The notes beneath the pieces are model-generated. The model was not told the DNA's origin. It did no database searches and saw only the letters and a program-made list of their open reading frames with translations. This document shows positions 23,998-32,815 of a DNA stretch of 64,000 bases, in pieces. The translations under genes and the position numbers were made by a program. This DNA comes from an uncultured Oscillospiraceae bacterium (GTDB lineage: Bacteria > Bacillota > Clostridia > Oscillospirales > Oscillospiraceae): positions 1 through 64,000 of the forward strand of contig CANQBA010000010.1 of assembly GCA_947589545.1 (NCBI GenBank), written 5' to 3'. The stretch's first letter is position 1. Each line of letters opens with the position of its first letter.

Positions 23998-25398
23998 ATG
24001 GATCAGAGAATCGAGATAACGGACGCCCTTCTGGCCCGCCAGCGGGACATCATGGAGCGGGTGGCGGAGCTGAACGCCGGCCGGGAGACGCCTCCCCTGG
24101 CCCTGGTGGACACCTACGGCTGCCAGCAGAACGAGGCCGACAGCGAAAAGCTCCGCGGGATGCTGAAAAAAATGGGCTATCAGGAGACCCGGGACGAATA
24201 CGCCGCCGACGTCATCGTCATCAACACCTGCGCCGTGCGGGAGCACGCCGAACAGCGGGTTTTAGGCAACGTGGGGGCGCTGACCCACACAAAAAAGGCC
24301 AAGCCCAGCCAGATCATCTGCCTGTGCGGCTGTATGATGCAGGAGCCGGGGATGGCGGACAGGATCAAAAACTCCTACCATCACGTCCGGGTGGTGTTCG
24401 GCCCCCACGAGCTGTGGCGCTTCCCGGAATTTCTTCTGCGCCAGCTTCAGGGGGAAGGGCGGATCTTCGAGACGGCCCCCTCCGACGGCTGTGTGGCGGA
24501 GGGCCTGCCCTCGGCCCGGGACAGCGCCGTGAAGGCGTGGCTGCCCGTGATGTACGGGTGCAACAACTTCTGCTCCTACTGCATCGTCCCCTACGTCCGG
24601 GGCCGTGAGCGCTCCCGTCGCCCGGCGGACGTGCTGGCGGAGGCCCGCGCCCTGGCGGAGGCGGGGTATAAGGACATCACCCTCCTGGGCCAGAACGTCA
24701 ACTCCTACGGCAAGGATCTGCCGGACGGGGTGGATTTCTCCGACCTCATCGCCCGGATCAACGATATCCCCGGCGACTTCCTCATCCGCTTCATGACCAG
24801 CCACCCCAAGGACGCGGGGGAGAAGCTTTTCTCCACCATGGCGCGGTCGGAAAAATGCGCCCGGCACATCCATCTGCCCTTCCAGTCAGGATCAAACCGG
24901 GTGCTCTCCGCCATGAACCGGCGGTACACCCGGGAGGCGTATCTCGACCTCATCCGTATGGCCCGGGCCTATATGCCCGACGTGGTGCTCACCTCCGACG
25001 TGATCGTGGGCTTCCCCGGCGAGACGGAGGCGGAGTTTGAGGACACCCTGCGTCTGGTGGAGGAGGTGCGCTTCGACGCCCTCTTTACCTTCATCTTCTC
25101 CCCCCGGACCGGCACCCCGGCGGCAAAAATGCCCGACCCCTTCACCCGGGAGGAAAAACAGCGCCGCTTCGACGCCCTGGTGGCCCTGCAGAACCGGATC
25201 TCCGAGGAGAAGCACCGGGCCTATGTGGGCAGTACCCGGCGGGTGCTCATCGACGGGCAGGAGGGGGACTTCCTCACCTCCCGCACCTCCGGCGGGAGGC
25301 TTGTGCGCCTGCGGGCCGATCCGTCTCTTCTCGGCTCGTTCCGCAAGGTCAGGATCACCGGCAGCAACACCTGGGCCCTCTTCGGGGAGCTTGTGTGA
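23998..25398 (+). CDS. miaB: tRNA-2-methylthio-N6-dimethylallyladenosine synthase
   Basis: The 466-residue radical-SAM methylthiotransferase adds a 2-methylthio group to i6A37 in tRNA. The N-terminal UPF0004 domain supplies three cluster cysteines (YGCQQNEAD, NTCAVREHAE, CLCGCM), the radical-SAM CX3CX2C is in CNNFCSYCIVPYVRG, and a C-terminal TRAM domain closes the protein. It works directly after MiaA, whose gene is nearby on the opposite strand. mutS follows 81 bp downstream with no evident terminator, so they are probably one transcript. Confidence 0.96.
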   Translation: MDQRIEITDALLARQRDIMERVAELNAGRETPPLALVDTYGCQQNEADSEKLRGMLKKMGYQETRDEYAADVIVINTCAVREHAEQRVLGNVGALTHTKKAKPSQIICLCGCMMQEPGMADRIKNSYHHVRVVFGPHELWRFPEFLLRQLQGEGRIFETAPSDGCVAEGLPSARDSAVKAWLPVMYGCNNFCSYCIVPYVRGRERSRRPADVLAEARALAEAGYKDITLLGQNVNSYGKDLPDGVDFSDLIARINDIPGDFLIRFMTSHPKDAGEKLFSTMARSEKCARHIHLPFQSGSNRVLSAMNRRYTREAYLDLIRMARAYMPDVVLTSDVIVGFPGETEAEFEDTLRLVEEVRFDALFTFIFSPRTGTPAAKMPDPFTREEKQRRFDALVALQNRISEEKHRAYVGSTRRVLIDGQEGDFLTSRTSGGRLVRLRADPSLLGSFRKVRITGSNTWALFGELV

Positions 25399-25479
25399 CA
25401 GACCCGCAAAAAGCTTTATGACGGGCTTTGCCCGTTTCCGTCGCTTTCGCGCAGACTATAAAAGAAAGAAGGCCACCGT

Positions 25480-28083
25480 ATGCCTGAATTCACGCCGATG
25501 ATGCGGCAGTACAACGCCATCAAGGCCCAGCACGGCGACTGTATCCTCTTCTTCCGGCTGGGAGATTTCTATGAGATGTTCGACGAGGACGCCCGCCTGG
25601 CGTCCCGGGAGCTGGATCTGACCCTCACCACCCGCGACCGGGGCAAGGAGAAGGAGGATCAGGTGCCCATGTGCGGCGTGCCGTACCACTCCTCGGAGGC
25701 CTACATCGGCCGCCTCATCGCCAAGGGCTACAAGGTAGCCATCTGCGAGCAGATGGAGGATCCGGCCCTGGCCAAGGGTCTGGTGGAGCGGGACGTGATC
25801 CGCATCATCACCCCCGGCACCGCCACCGACGCCTCCATGCTCACCGACGGGGCCTCCAACTACATCGGCGCCATCTGCATTGAGGACACCGGCGCGGCGG
25901 TGTGCTTCGCGGACATCTCCACCGGCGAGATCTGCGCCCGCTCCTTTGACGGCGGCGCCTCGGCCCGCATCGTCAACGAGCTGGGCCGTTACGCCCCCTC
26001 GGAGCTGGTGCTGAACGCCGGCGCGGCGGCCAGCCGGGATCTGACGGCGGTGCTGAGCACCTGGTTCCACACCCTCTCCCAGACGGCGGATGAGCGGTTC
26101 GAGTACGCCGCCTGCGCCGGCCTTGTGTGCCGCCAGTTCGCCGTGGACTCCTTGGACGAGCTGGGCCTGGGCCAGGAGACGCAGGCCGTGCGGGCCATCG
26201 GGGCCCTGCTCGGCTACGTCACCGAGACGCAAAAGGCCGATCTGAGCTACATCAACAAGCTGGATTTCTACACCGACGGGCGGTACATGGAGCTGGATCT
26301 CCAGACTTTGCGGAATCTGGAGCTTCTCTACAACATGCGCACCCGGGAGAAGCGTGGAAGCCTGCTCTGGGCCATGGACAAGACGAAAACGCCCATGGGC
26401 TCCCGCCTCATCCGCTCCTGGGTGGCCCGGCCCCTGTTGTCCCTGGCCCCCATCAGCCGGCGGCTGGCGGCGGTGAACGAGCTATTCTCCGACAGCGTGG
26501 CCCGGGGCGAGCTGGCAGGTGCTCTGCGGGGCATCGGGGATATGGAGCGCATCATCGGCAAGACGGTGTTCGGCACCGTCAACGGCAAGGATCTGACGGC
26601 CCTGTCCGCCTCCGTCGGGCGCATCCCGGAGGTGCTGGGGCATCTCCAAAATATGACCTCCCCCCTGATGCAGGAGATCCGGGCCATGGATCCCCTGACG
26701 GACATCAAAAACAGCATCGATAAGACCCTCTGCGACGATCCCCCCGTCTCCGTCCGGGAGGGCGGCCTGGTGCGGGCCGGGTTCGACCCGGAGGTGGACC
26801 GTCTGCGCTCCCTGCTCCGGGGCAGTAAGACAGCCCTCTCCGAGATCGAGGCCCGGGAGAAGGCCCGGACGGGGAAAAAGCTGCGCATCGGCTACAACAA
26901 GGTCTTCGGGTATTATATCGAGATCCCCCGGGCCCAGTCCGAGGACGTGCCGGAGGACTACATACGCAAGCAGACGCTGGTGAACTGCGAGCGGTTCATC
27001 ACCGAGGAGCTGAAAAATCTGGAGGAGGAGCTGCTCACCGCCGGCGACCGGCTCAACGAGCTGGAGTTCAAGATCTTCTCCCGTCTGCGCAAAACCATCG
27101 CCGATCAGGTCCTGCGGGTCCAGTCCACGGCCCAGGAGATCGCCGCCCTTGACGTGCTGTGCTCCTTCGCCCAGTGCGCCGCCGACTACAACTGGTGTAT
27201 GCCGGAGGTCACCGCCGAGGGCGGCATCGACATCACCGACGGCCGCCATCCGGTGGTGGAGCTGACCCAGAAGGACACGCTGTTCGTCCCCAACGACACC
27301 CACTTGAGCCCCCGGGGGGCCGGCACCGCCATCATCACCGGCCCCAACATGGCCGGTAAATCCACCTACATGCGCCAGACGGCCCTCATCTGCCTCATGG
27401 CCCAGATCGGCTCATTTGTCCCGGCCAGGGCGGCCCGGGTGGGGCTTCTGGACCGGGTATTCACCCGCATCGGCGCCTCCGACGACCTGGCCGGGGGCAT
27501 GTCCACCTTCATGGTGGAGATGAGCGAGGTGGCCTCCATCCTCAGCGCCGCCACCTCCCGCTCCCTGATCCTGCTGGACGAGATCGGCCGGGGCACCTCC
27601 ACCTACGACGGCATGGCCATCGCCCGGGCGGTGCTGGAGTACTGCGCCGATAAGCGAAAGCTTGGCGCCCGCACCATGTTCGCCACCCATTACCACGAGC
27701 TGACGGCCCTGGAGGGACAGGTGGAGGGCGTGAAAAACTACAACATCTCCGCCAAAAAGCGGGGCGACGAGCTCATCTTCCTGCGGAAGATCGTCCCCGG
27801 CGGCGCCGACGACAGCTACGGCGTGGAGGTGGCCAAGCTGGCCGGCGTGCCGGACGCGGTGATCCGGCGGGCCAAGGCGGTGCTGGCGGATCTGACAGCC
27901 GGCAGGGCCTCCGCCGTCCCGGCGCGTCTGGCCGCCCCCGCCCGGGAGCGGGATCAGATCTCCCTGGGCTCCCTGGTGTCCGACCAGGTGACGGAGGAGC
28001 TGCGGAAAATCGACATCAACACGCTGACGCCTCTGGAGTGCCAGAGCACCCTGGATAAACTGATCAGGAAGGTGAGATCATGA
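25480..28083 (+). CDS. mutS: DNA mismatch repair protein MutS
   Basis: An 867-residue MutS that recognises mismatches and loads MutL. The mismatch-reading motif FYEMF is in RLGDFYEMFDEDA near the N-terminus, and the ABC-type ATPase has Walker A GPNMAGKSTYMRQ, the signature region and Walker B LILLDEIGRGTSTYDG, followed by the ATHYHEL switch. Domain order and length match MutS1. Its partner mutL is in the divergent operon 3 kb to the left. The stop overlaps the start of the CPBP gene by four bases. Confidence 0.97.
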   Translation: MPEFTPMMRQYNAIKAQHGDCILFFRLGDFYEMFDEDARLASRELDLTLTTRDRGKEKEDQVPMCGVPYHSSEAYIGRLIAKGYKVAICEQMEDPALAKGLVERDVIRIITPGTATDASMLTDGASNYIGAICIEDTGAAVCFADISTGEICARSFDGGASARIVNELGRYAPSELVLNAGAAASRDLTAVLSTWFHTLSQTADERFEYAACAGLVCRQFAVDSLDELGLGQETQAVRAIGALLGYVTETQKADLSYINKLDFYTDGRYMELDLQTLRNLELLYNMRTREKRGSLLWAMDKTKTPMGSRLIRSWVARPLLSLAPISRRLAAVNELFSDSVARGELAGALRGIGDMERIIGKTVFGTVNGKDLTALSASVGRIPEVLGHLQNMTSPLMQEIRAMDPLTDIKNSIDKTLCDDPPVSVREGGLVRAGFDPEVDRLRSLLRGSKTALSEIEAREKARTGKKLRIGYNKVFGYYIEIPRAQSEDVPEDYIRKQTLVNCERFITEELKNLEEELLTAGDRLNELEFKIFSRLRKTIADQVLRVQSTAQEIAALDVLCSFAQCAADYNWCMPEVTAEGGIDITDGRHPVVELTQKDTLFVPNDTHLSPRGAGTAIITGPNMAGKSTYMRQTALICLMAQIGSFVPARAARVGLLDRVFTRIGASDDLAGGMSTFMVEMSEVASILSAATSRSLILLDEIGRGTSTYDGMAIARAVLEYCADKRKLGARTMFATHYHELTALEGQVEGVKNYNISAKKRGDELIFLRKIVPGGADDSYGVEVAKLAGVPDAVIRRAKAVLADLTAGRASAVPARLAAPARERDQISLGSLVSDQVTEELRKIDINTLTPLECQSTLDKLIRKVRS

Positions 28084-28805
28084 CCGCGAAAAAGCGCGCA
28101 GGCGCAGGCTTCCCCTACCCCATGACCTACGTAGAGCAGATCCTGGGGTGGGTCTATGTATTTGTCCACATGTTCGCCATGGCCTATATCCTCTCGGCCC
28201 TGAACGCGTATGTGTTCCCGCTGTTGGGCTTCAAGCTTAGCGACACCTGGCTCAATCTTCTCTATTACGCCGTGGGCTTCGCCTATTTGCTGGGCTTCCT
28301 GTTCCACTACCTGCGGGAGACCTTCGCGGATATGTGCTCCGGCTTTGGCAGGACGGTCATCGCCGTGCTGGTGGGCTTCATCGCCTATGTGTTTCTGTCA
28401 AATCTTGTAAGCTTCGGCCTGCAGTTTTTCCTGGAGAACCTGACCAACCCCAACTCCGCCGCCGTCAACGCCTCCACAAAGCTCAACCCCAACAAGATGC
28501 TGGTCATCGGCGTTTTGCTGGCGCCGGTGGTGGAGGAGACGCTGTTCCGGGGCGTGGCGTTCGGCTCCCTGCGGCGGAAAAACGCCCTGCTGGCCTACGC
28601 CGTCTCCACCCTGCTCTTTGCCGTCTACCACCTGTGGAGCTATTTGGTCTACGACTTCCACCCCTCCCTGCTGCTCTATCTGCTGCAGTATCTGCCCGCG
28701 GGGCTTGTGCTGGGGTGGGCCTACGACTACTCCAAGACCCTCTGGGCGCCGGTGTTTTTGCACATGATGATCAACTATGTGGTCATCACCGTCCAGGTGG
28801 GATAA
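28080..28805 (+). CDS. CPBP-family intramembrane metalloprotease
   Basis: A 241-residue protein with about seven or eight membrane segments and the CPBP (Abi, Rce1-like) motifs: EETLFRG (EExxxR), FAVYHLW, and a final HMMIN histidine motif. Such proteins cleave or process peptides within the membrane; in bacteria their substrates are mostly unknown. The ATGA overlap with mutS shows translational coupling, although a functional link with repair is not implied. All expected catalytic residues are present. Confidence 0.88.
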   Translation: MTAKKRAGAGFPYPMTYVEQILGWVYVFVHMFAMAYILSALNAYVFPLLGFKLSDTWLNLLYYAVGFAYLLGFLFHYLRETFADMCSGFGRTVIAVLVGFIAYVFLSNLVSFGLQFFLENLTNPNSAAVNASTKLNPNKMLVIGVLLAPVVEETLFRGVAFGSLRRKNALLAYAVSTLLFAVYHLWSYLVYDFHPSLLLYLLQYLPAGLVLGWAYDYSKTLWAPVFLHMMINYVVITVQVG

Positions 28806-28907
28806 CGGGGCGCTGCTTTCATATATGCGCATTATACTATAAATCTAAGCATCAGTCAAGCATTATTTTTGATTATTTCAATAATTGCATCAATGAGGGC
28901 GGTGAAA

Positions 28908-29678
28908 ATGGACAACAAAGAGCTCTTACAAATCGCCATGGAGCAGTCGGCGGAGGACATGGGCTGTGCGGCGGAGGATTTTCTGAAGCGCGAAAACGTC
29001 CTCGTGCCGCTGCGATTGGGCGCGGGCGCGCGGAAATATTTGAAGGAGCCCATCGTCGCCAGCTTTGTCTCCTACGGGAACAACGTGGTGGCGGCCGCCG
29101 CCGGGGAGGCGGCGGAGATCGCGGCGGAATATCTGCGCCAAGGCCCGTTTTACCGGCTTTTTGAGACGCCCCGGATCCACTGGCTGGGCGGCCGGCTGGC
29201 GGAGCTGGACGCCGGGATCTGCTTTATGGCGGAGTATTTTCTCCCCGATGTGGGCGCGCCGCGCCCCGCCCCCCGCGGGCTTGACCTGCGGATCCTGGAA
29301 CAGCCGGAACTCCGGGGGCTCTACCGGCCGGAGTGGAGCAACGCCCTGTGCAAAGAGCGCCGGCAGCTGGACGTCCTGGCCGCCGGGGCCTATGACGGCG
29401 GGCGTCTTGTGGGGCTGGCGGGGTGCTCCGCCGACTGCGACCGGATGTGGCAGATCGGCGTGGACGTCCTGCCGGCGTACCGGCGGCAGGGGATCGCCTC
29501 GGCCCTCACCGCCGCCCTGGCCGCGGAGATCCTGCGGCGCGGGAGGGTGCCCTTTTACTGCTGTGCCTGGTCCAATATCCCCTCCGCCAGAAACGCCATA
29601 AGGAGCGGCTTTCGCCCCGCCTGGGTGGAGATGACCGTAAAGCCCCGGGCCGTGATTGAGGAAATGAACCGAATATAA
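28908..29678 (+). CDS. GNAT-family N-acetyltransferase
   Basis: A 256-residue protein whose last ~110 residues form a GNAT fold: VLPAYRRQGIASALTAALAAE contains the acetyl-CoA loop R.QGIA, and NIPSARNAIRSGFRP the terminal strand-helix. The N-terminal ~140 residues are a separate, unrecognised domain. The ATG at 28908 has a GGGCGGTG site; the frame opens 39 bp earlier without one. A hairpin terminator follows the stop codon directly. The substrate is unknown. Confidence 0.8.
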   Translation: MDNKELLQIAMEQSAEDMGCAAEDFLKRENVLVPLRLGAGARKYLKEPIVASFVSYGNNVVAAAAGEAAEIAAEYLRQGPFYRLFETPRIHWLGGRLAELDAGICFMAEYFLPDVGAPRPAPRGLDLRILEQPELRGLYRPEWSNALCKERRQLDVLAAGAYDGGRLVGLAGCSADCDRMWQIGVDVLPAYRRQGIASALTAALAAEILRRGRVPFYCCAWSNIPSARNAIRSGFRPAWVEMTVKPRAVIEEMNRI

Positions 29679-29707
29679 GAAGACGGGACAGCCGAAGCTG
29701 TCCCGTT
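29677..29707 (+). terminator. Terminator hairpin, first of two identical copies
   Basis: ACGGGACAGC and GCTGTCCCGT pair around a CGAA loop directly after the GNAT stop codon. The same 31 bases recur at 29905-29935. This copy is followed by TAGAC rather than a T-run. Confidence 0.6.
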
Positions 29708-29741
29708 AGACTGTCGAAAAAGCCCTGAGGGGCTTTTCCGA

Positions 29742-29904
29742 CAAAGGGAACATGTGGGCAATTTTCTCTGAATTTTGCGAAATTCAGAAAAAATTGCCCT
29801 GCCGTCACGCCGCGCGCACCGCAAAGCGGCACACTTGCGTGACAAAAGGGATTTTTCCCGACGCACATGTCATCGGGAAAAATATTGAATTTGAGTTTTT
29901 TGAC
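29742..29904 (+). repeat. Dispersed structured intergenic repeat, copy A
   Basis: About 165 bp with a near-identical inverted copy at 42924-43088. Three hairpins follow one another: 29756-29799 (20-bp arms, 19 paired, TGCG loop), 29804-29843 (GTCACGC with GCGTGAC, enclosing CCGC-AAA-GCGG), and 29851-29883 (11-bp perfect stem, ATTTTTCCCGA with its complement). Differences from the other copy preserve pairing. It holds no convincing ORF and lies between two 31-bp direct repeats. Confidence 0.8.
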
Positions 29905-29935
29905 AAGAAGACGGGACAGCCGAAGCTGTCCCGTT
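29905..29935 (-). terminator. Terminator hairpin, second identical copy
   Basis: Same 31 bases as 29677-29707. The hairpin is palindromic, so it can also end the leftward spoIIQ-like gene; CCGTTTTGG with a further TTTTT follows on the plus strand, a better T-run than at copy one. Confidence 0.65.
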
Positions 29936-29952
29936 TTGGTTTTTCCGATAGT

Positions 29953-30789
29953 TTATCTCCTCGGGAGGTAGTCGGTGGGGTCTACGCTCTGGCCTTCTAC
30001 GGTCATGGAGAAGTGCAGGTGCGCTTCCTCCGCCGTCTCATAGAGGGAGGTGGCGCCCACGGAGCCGATGACGGAGCCCATGGTCACGGCGTCGCCGGGC
30101 TTCACGGTGGGCACGCCGGCCAGGTTAGCGTAGGTGCTGGTGACGCCCGCGCCGTGGTCGATGGTGACGACGGTGCCGCGCCCGTCGCCGGCGTCCTCCA
30201 CGCTTGTCACCGTACCGTTGCAGCAGCACAGCACCCGGGTGCCCAGCTTGGCGGCGATATCCACGCCGTCGTGGACGCGCCAGTCGCCCATAGTCTCACT
30301 GTAAACCAGCCTGTCCGGGGAGTGGCCCTTGACGATCTGCCCGGATACGGGCCACAGGAAGGTCAGATCCTTCACGGTCTTGACCGTCTCCGGCTCGTCG
30401 TGCTCCGGCTCATCCTGGCCGCCGGAGGTGTCCGTGTCCGGCGTATCCGTGACGGTCAACGCCCCGGCGCTCCCCTGGGGCTTGGTATCCGGCTTGTTGG
30501 GCTCCCGGGTGACGTCCGGCTTCTGGCCGGTGGTGTCCTTGGGGCCGGGATCCCCGGCGGTATCCGGGGCGGGGCCGGTGGTGTCCTTCTCCTGGGGATT
30601 TGTGCTCACGTCCCCCATGACGTCAAGATAGTCCCTCTCATCGCCGCCGGCCAGGGGCGACCACCGCGAAAACAGCAGCAGCCACGCCGAAATGCCGATG
30701 ATGGCGACGCACGCGAAAAGGACTATGTAAAAGCCCTTGCCGCTGAGGAACTCATCCGCCATTTGCGAAAAGCTCTTCCTCTCGTGCAT
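29953..30789 (-). CDS. spoIIQ: Membrane-anchored M23 peptidase, SpoIIQ-like
   Basis: A 278-residue protein with a short cytoplasmic start, one membrane segment (about 20-40), a Pro/Asp/Thr-rich linker to about residue 140, and a C-terminal LytM/M23 domain. The zinc motifs HDGVD and HLHF are both present, unlike in Bacillus subtilis SpoIIQ, where the domain is inactive; clostridial SpoIIQ proteins often keep them. SpoIIQ is made in the forespore and joins SpoIIIAH across the engulfing membranes. The assignment rests on architecture; a general M23 endopeptidase is the alternative. A TATAAT box lies about 80 bp upstream. Confidence 0.75.
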   Translation of the reverse strand: MHERKSFSQMADEFLSGKGFYIVLFACVAIIGISAWLLLFSRWSPLAGGDERDYLDVMGDVSTNPQEKDTTGPAPDTAGDPGPKDTTGQKPDVTREPNKPDTKPQGSAGALTVTDTPDTDTSGGQDEPEHDEPETVKTVKDLTFLWPVSGQIVKGHSPDRLVYSETMGDWRVHDGVDIAAKLGTRVLCCCNGTVTSVEDAGDGRGTVVTIDHGAGVTSTYANLAGVPTVKPGDAVTMGSVIGSVGATSLYETAEEAHLHFSMTVEGQSVDPTDYLPRR

Positions 30790-31224
30790 CGTTTTACCTC
30801 CAAAAACGCGGGTTACCCGCTTTTGTTACGGAGGTAGTATCGACCGGCGTGAGGGAAATTATACACAGTAATGTGAAAAAACTTCCTGACGCCCGGCGGG
30901 GGCGTACGTAGTGCGCCGGGAAGTCGGCGGGCCGCCGGCGTCGTCGCGGAACCGGCAATGGCTCGCCCTGCAAGTGTTCGGGCTCACTCGCACGGTTCGC
31001 TCCTCCTATCCCCATCGGGGGACGGGCCGGCCGGGTGTCCGGCCCGTACGGGCGCGTTGTACGTCATACGCCGGGAAATCGCAACCGGCCATCCGTAGGG
31101 GCCAGAGACCCGCTCGGCCCGTGTATCGAATTCCCGATTATCTTTCGATAGACGCTGTAGGGGCCGCCTCTTTTGGCGGCCCGAATAATTCAAATGGCGG
31201 CGGAGCCTCAACCTTTTATTCAGA
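30790..31224. repeat. 435-bp gap with GC-rich palindromic repeats
   Basis: After a short leader hairpin (AACGCGGGTTACCCGC near 30796-30815) the gap contains blocks of the GTAGGGGCC...GGCCCG type near 31096-31125 and 31157-31183, and an AATTCAAATGGCGGCGGAGCC block at 31187-31207 repeated at 32594-32614. No protein-coding gene is supported; the short ORFs here are not codon-biased. Confidence 0.6.
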
Positions 31225-32241
31225 TTATGATACGCTCTGCAGCTTGCGTATTTCTCTATGCGCCCACTCTACGGTCTCGCTGTCATGGTCATGATGATCC
31301 GATGCCAGCGTGTCTATGATAAGCCGCCACGCCTCCACCGCCTCGGCTTTTCTGCCCAGCTTCGTGTAAAGAAAGGCAAGAGAAAAGACGGCGTCGAGAG
31401 GCCGGGGCGGCGTGGTTGTCTGAAACGCGTTTTGAAAGCACCTGATCGCCCGCTCATAGTCATGGATCCGATTGAATCTCTCCCCGATTTCATACTGTCC
31501 CATGCTGTCGTCCCCGGATACGGTATTCCAAATCGCCTTCGCTTCCTCCGCTTTTCCCTTTGCCAGCGCAAGGTCGCCGAGGAAAACCTTACGCAGATAT
31601 TCCCGGCCGCTGTCAAGCCGCATCCGGTCGATATACGCTTCCGCTTTCTCAAAATACCTCTGGCGGATCATCGCTTCAATAAGATGAGCCATAAGGCTTT
31701 GATTTTGAGGATATTTTTTCGCATAGGGCTCACATACGCGAATAAACCAGTCGTCGTCGCTGTGGGCCTTATAAACGCCTCCGCCGCGCACCTGGGAATA
31801 CAGGTGAAAGATCTCCTCATCCAGCGGAGCGCGCTCCATTGCCCTCTCCAGCATCCTTCCCGCCTCCAGCAGATCGGCATTTGACTTGGTCAAATGTAAG
31901 CTGGCATATAATTTCAAAGCGCGGACGTTATCCGGATCATCCTGCAAAGAGGCGTCCAGTATCCGTTTTGCGTAGAGATAACTCTGTTCGGAAAGTCCGT
32001 AGGATAAGCTCTCTTGAACGCGCTTCAGCTCATCCTCATGATCTACCGAAAACAAATCGTCGATCCGAACGCCAAAAAGAACCGCGATTTTCGGCAGCAG
32101 GGTGATATCCGGCATGGTCGTCCCCGTCTCCCATTTGCTGACCGCCTGAAAGGAAACGCCTAAAGTTTCAGCGGCCTCCTCCTGGGTCATCCCCTTGTCT
32201 GTCCGCAGCTTTTTGATCGTGCCTCCGATGTCCATATTCAT
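31225..32241 (-). CDS. XRE-family regulator with TPR-like C-terminal domain
   Basis: A 338-residue protein with an N-terminal XRE helix-turn-helix (IGGTIKKLRTDKGMTQEEAA, VSFQAVSKWETG) and a C-terminal array of helical pairs resembling TPRs (for example YLYAKRILDASLQDDPDNV and YERAIRCFQNAF). Similar proteins in Firmicutes are transcription factors, some peptide-responsive, but no peptide gene was found nearby. GGAGGG precedes the ATG. Codon use is less GC-biased than in flanking genes, and both sides are bordered by palindromic repeats, suggesting acquisition. Confidence 0.8.
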   Translation of the reverse strand: MNMDIGGTIKKLRTDKGMTQEEAAETLGVSFQAVSKWETGTTMPDITLLPKIAVLFGVRIDDLFSVDHEDELKRVQESLSYGLSEQSYLYAKRILDASLQDDPDNVRALKLYASLHLTKSNADLLEAGRMLERAMERAPLDEEIFHLYSQVRGGGVYKAHSDDDWFIRVCEPYAKKYPQNQSLMAHLIEAMIRQRYFEKAEAYIDRMRLDSGREYLRKVFLGDLALAKGKAEEAKAIWNTVSGDDSMGQYEIGERFNRIHDYERAIRCFQNAFQTTTPPRPLDAVFSLAFLYTKLGRKAEAVEAWRLIIDTLASDHHDHDSETVEWAHREIRKLQSVS

Positions 32242-32815
32242 CTTTGATCCCTCCGTTAGCTGATAAACAGATCATATATGACATGGCGCATGATTTCAAT
32301 AACCGTGTGTTTTAATAAACTCAACCGATAAGCGAATCTTTTTCAGGATGCCGAAGGCCGCGATAACAGGCGGGCCGTCCTGCCGCACGGCGGGGGGCTT
32401 ACCCCGGCGGGGGGGAATAAGGTTTCCGCCCTTATAGGGCGGAGTGATTTGCTTTCTCCCCTTTTGTGTTGACAAATGAGGAGAAAGCAACAAAGAGGAG
32501 AAAAACAACCAGAGGGAAGATTTCGATCTTCCCCCCTCTGGACTCCCCCTTTTAAAAACGACCACACAGGGGCCGATGACCACATCGGCCCACAATTCAA
32601 ATGGCGGCGGAGCCGCAACCTTTTTGAATGGGGTGCCCCGGGAATACGGCGGGCCGCCAAGAGAGGCGGCCCCTACGAGGTTGTATGATAGAATTTCGGG
32701 AATACGAAAAAACGGAAATACGGTGGTGCGGCGTGTGGGCCGATGTGGTCATCGGCCCCTACAGAGGGTGCGGGCGCTCCCCGTCCGCCGTTAAGGCGGA
32801 CACCTTATAAATCTA
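32242..32815. repeat. 574-bp gap filled with palindromic repeats
   Basis: The gap has GGGGCCGATG-ACCA-CATCGGCCC at about 32570-32592, the AATTCAAATGGCGGCGGAGCC block at 32594-32614, a GGGCCGCC...GGCGGCCCC palindrome near 32648-32673, and a second GGCCGATG-TGGT-CATCGGCC hairpin near 32738-32760. They resemble the repeats at 31.1-31.2 kb. An AT-rich stretch and open frames near 32300-32560 show no coding signature. No gene is called. Confidence 0.6.

Noticed and set aside
31096..31183. CRISPR-like appearance of the GGGGCC repeats
   Set aside because: Spacing is irregular, units are palindromic and divergent, and no cas gene is present.
32343..32660. Short open frames in the 32.2-32.8 kb gap
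   Set aside because: Arg/Pro-rich, no ribosome site, overlap palindromic repeats on both strands.
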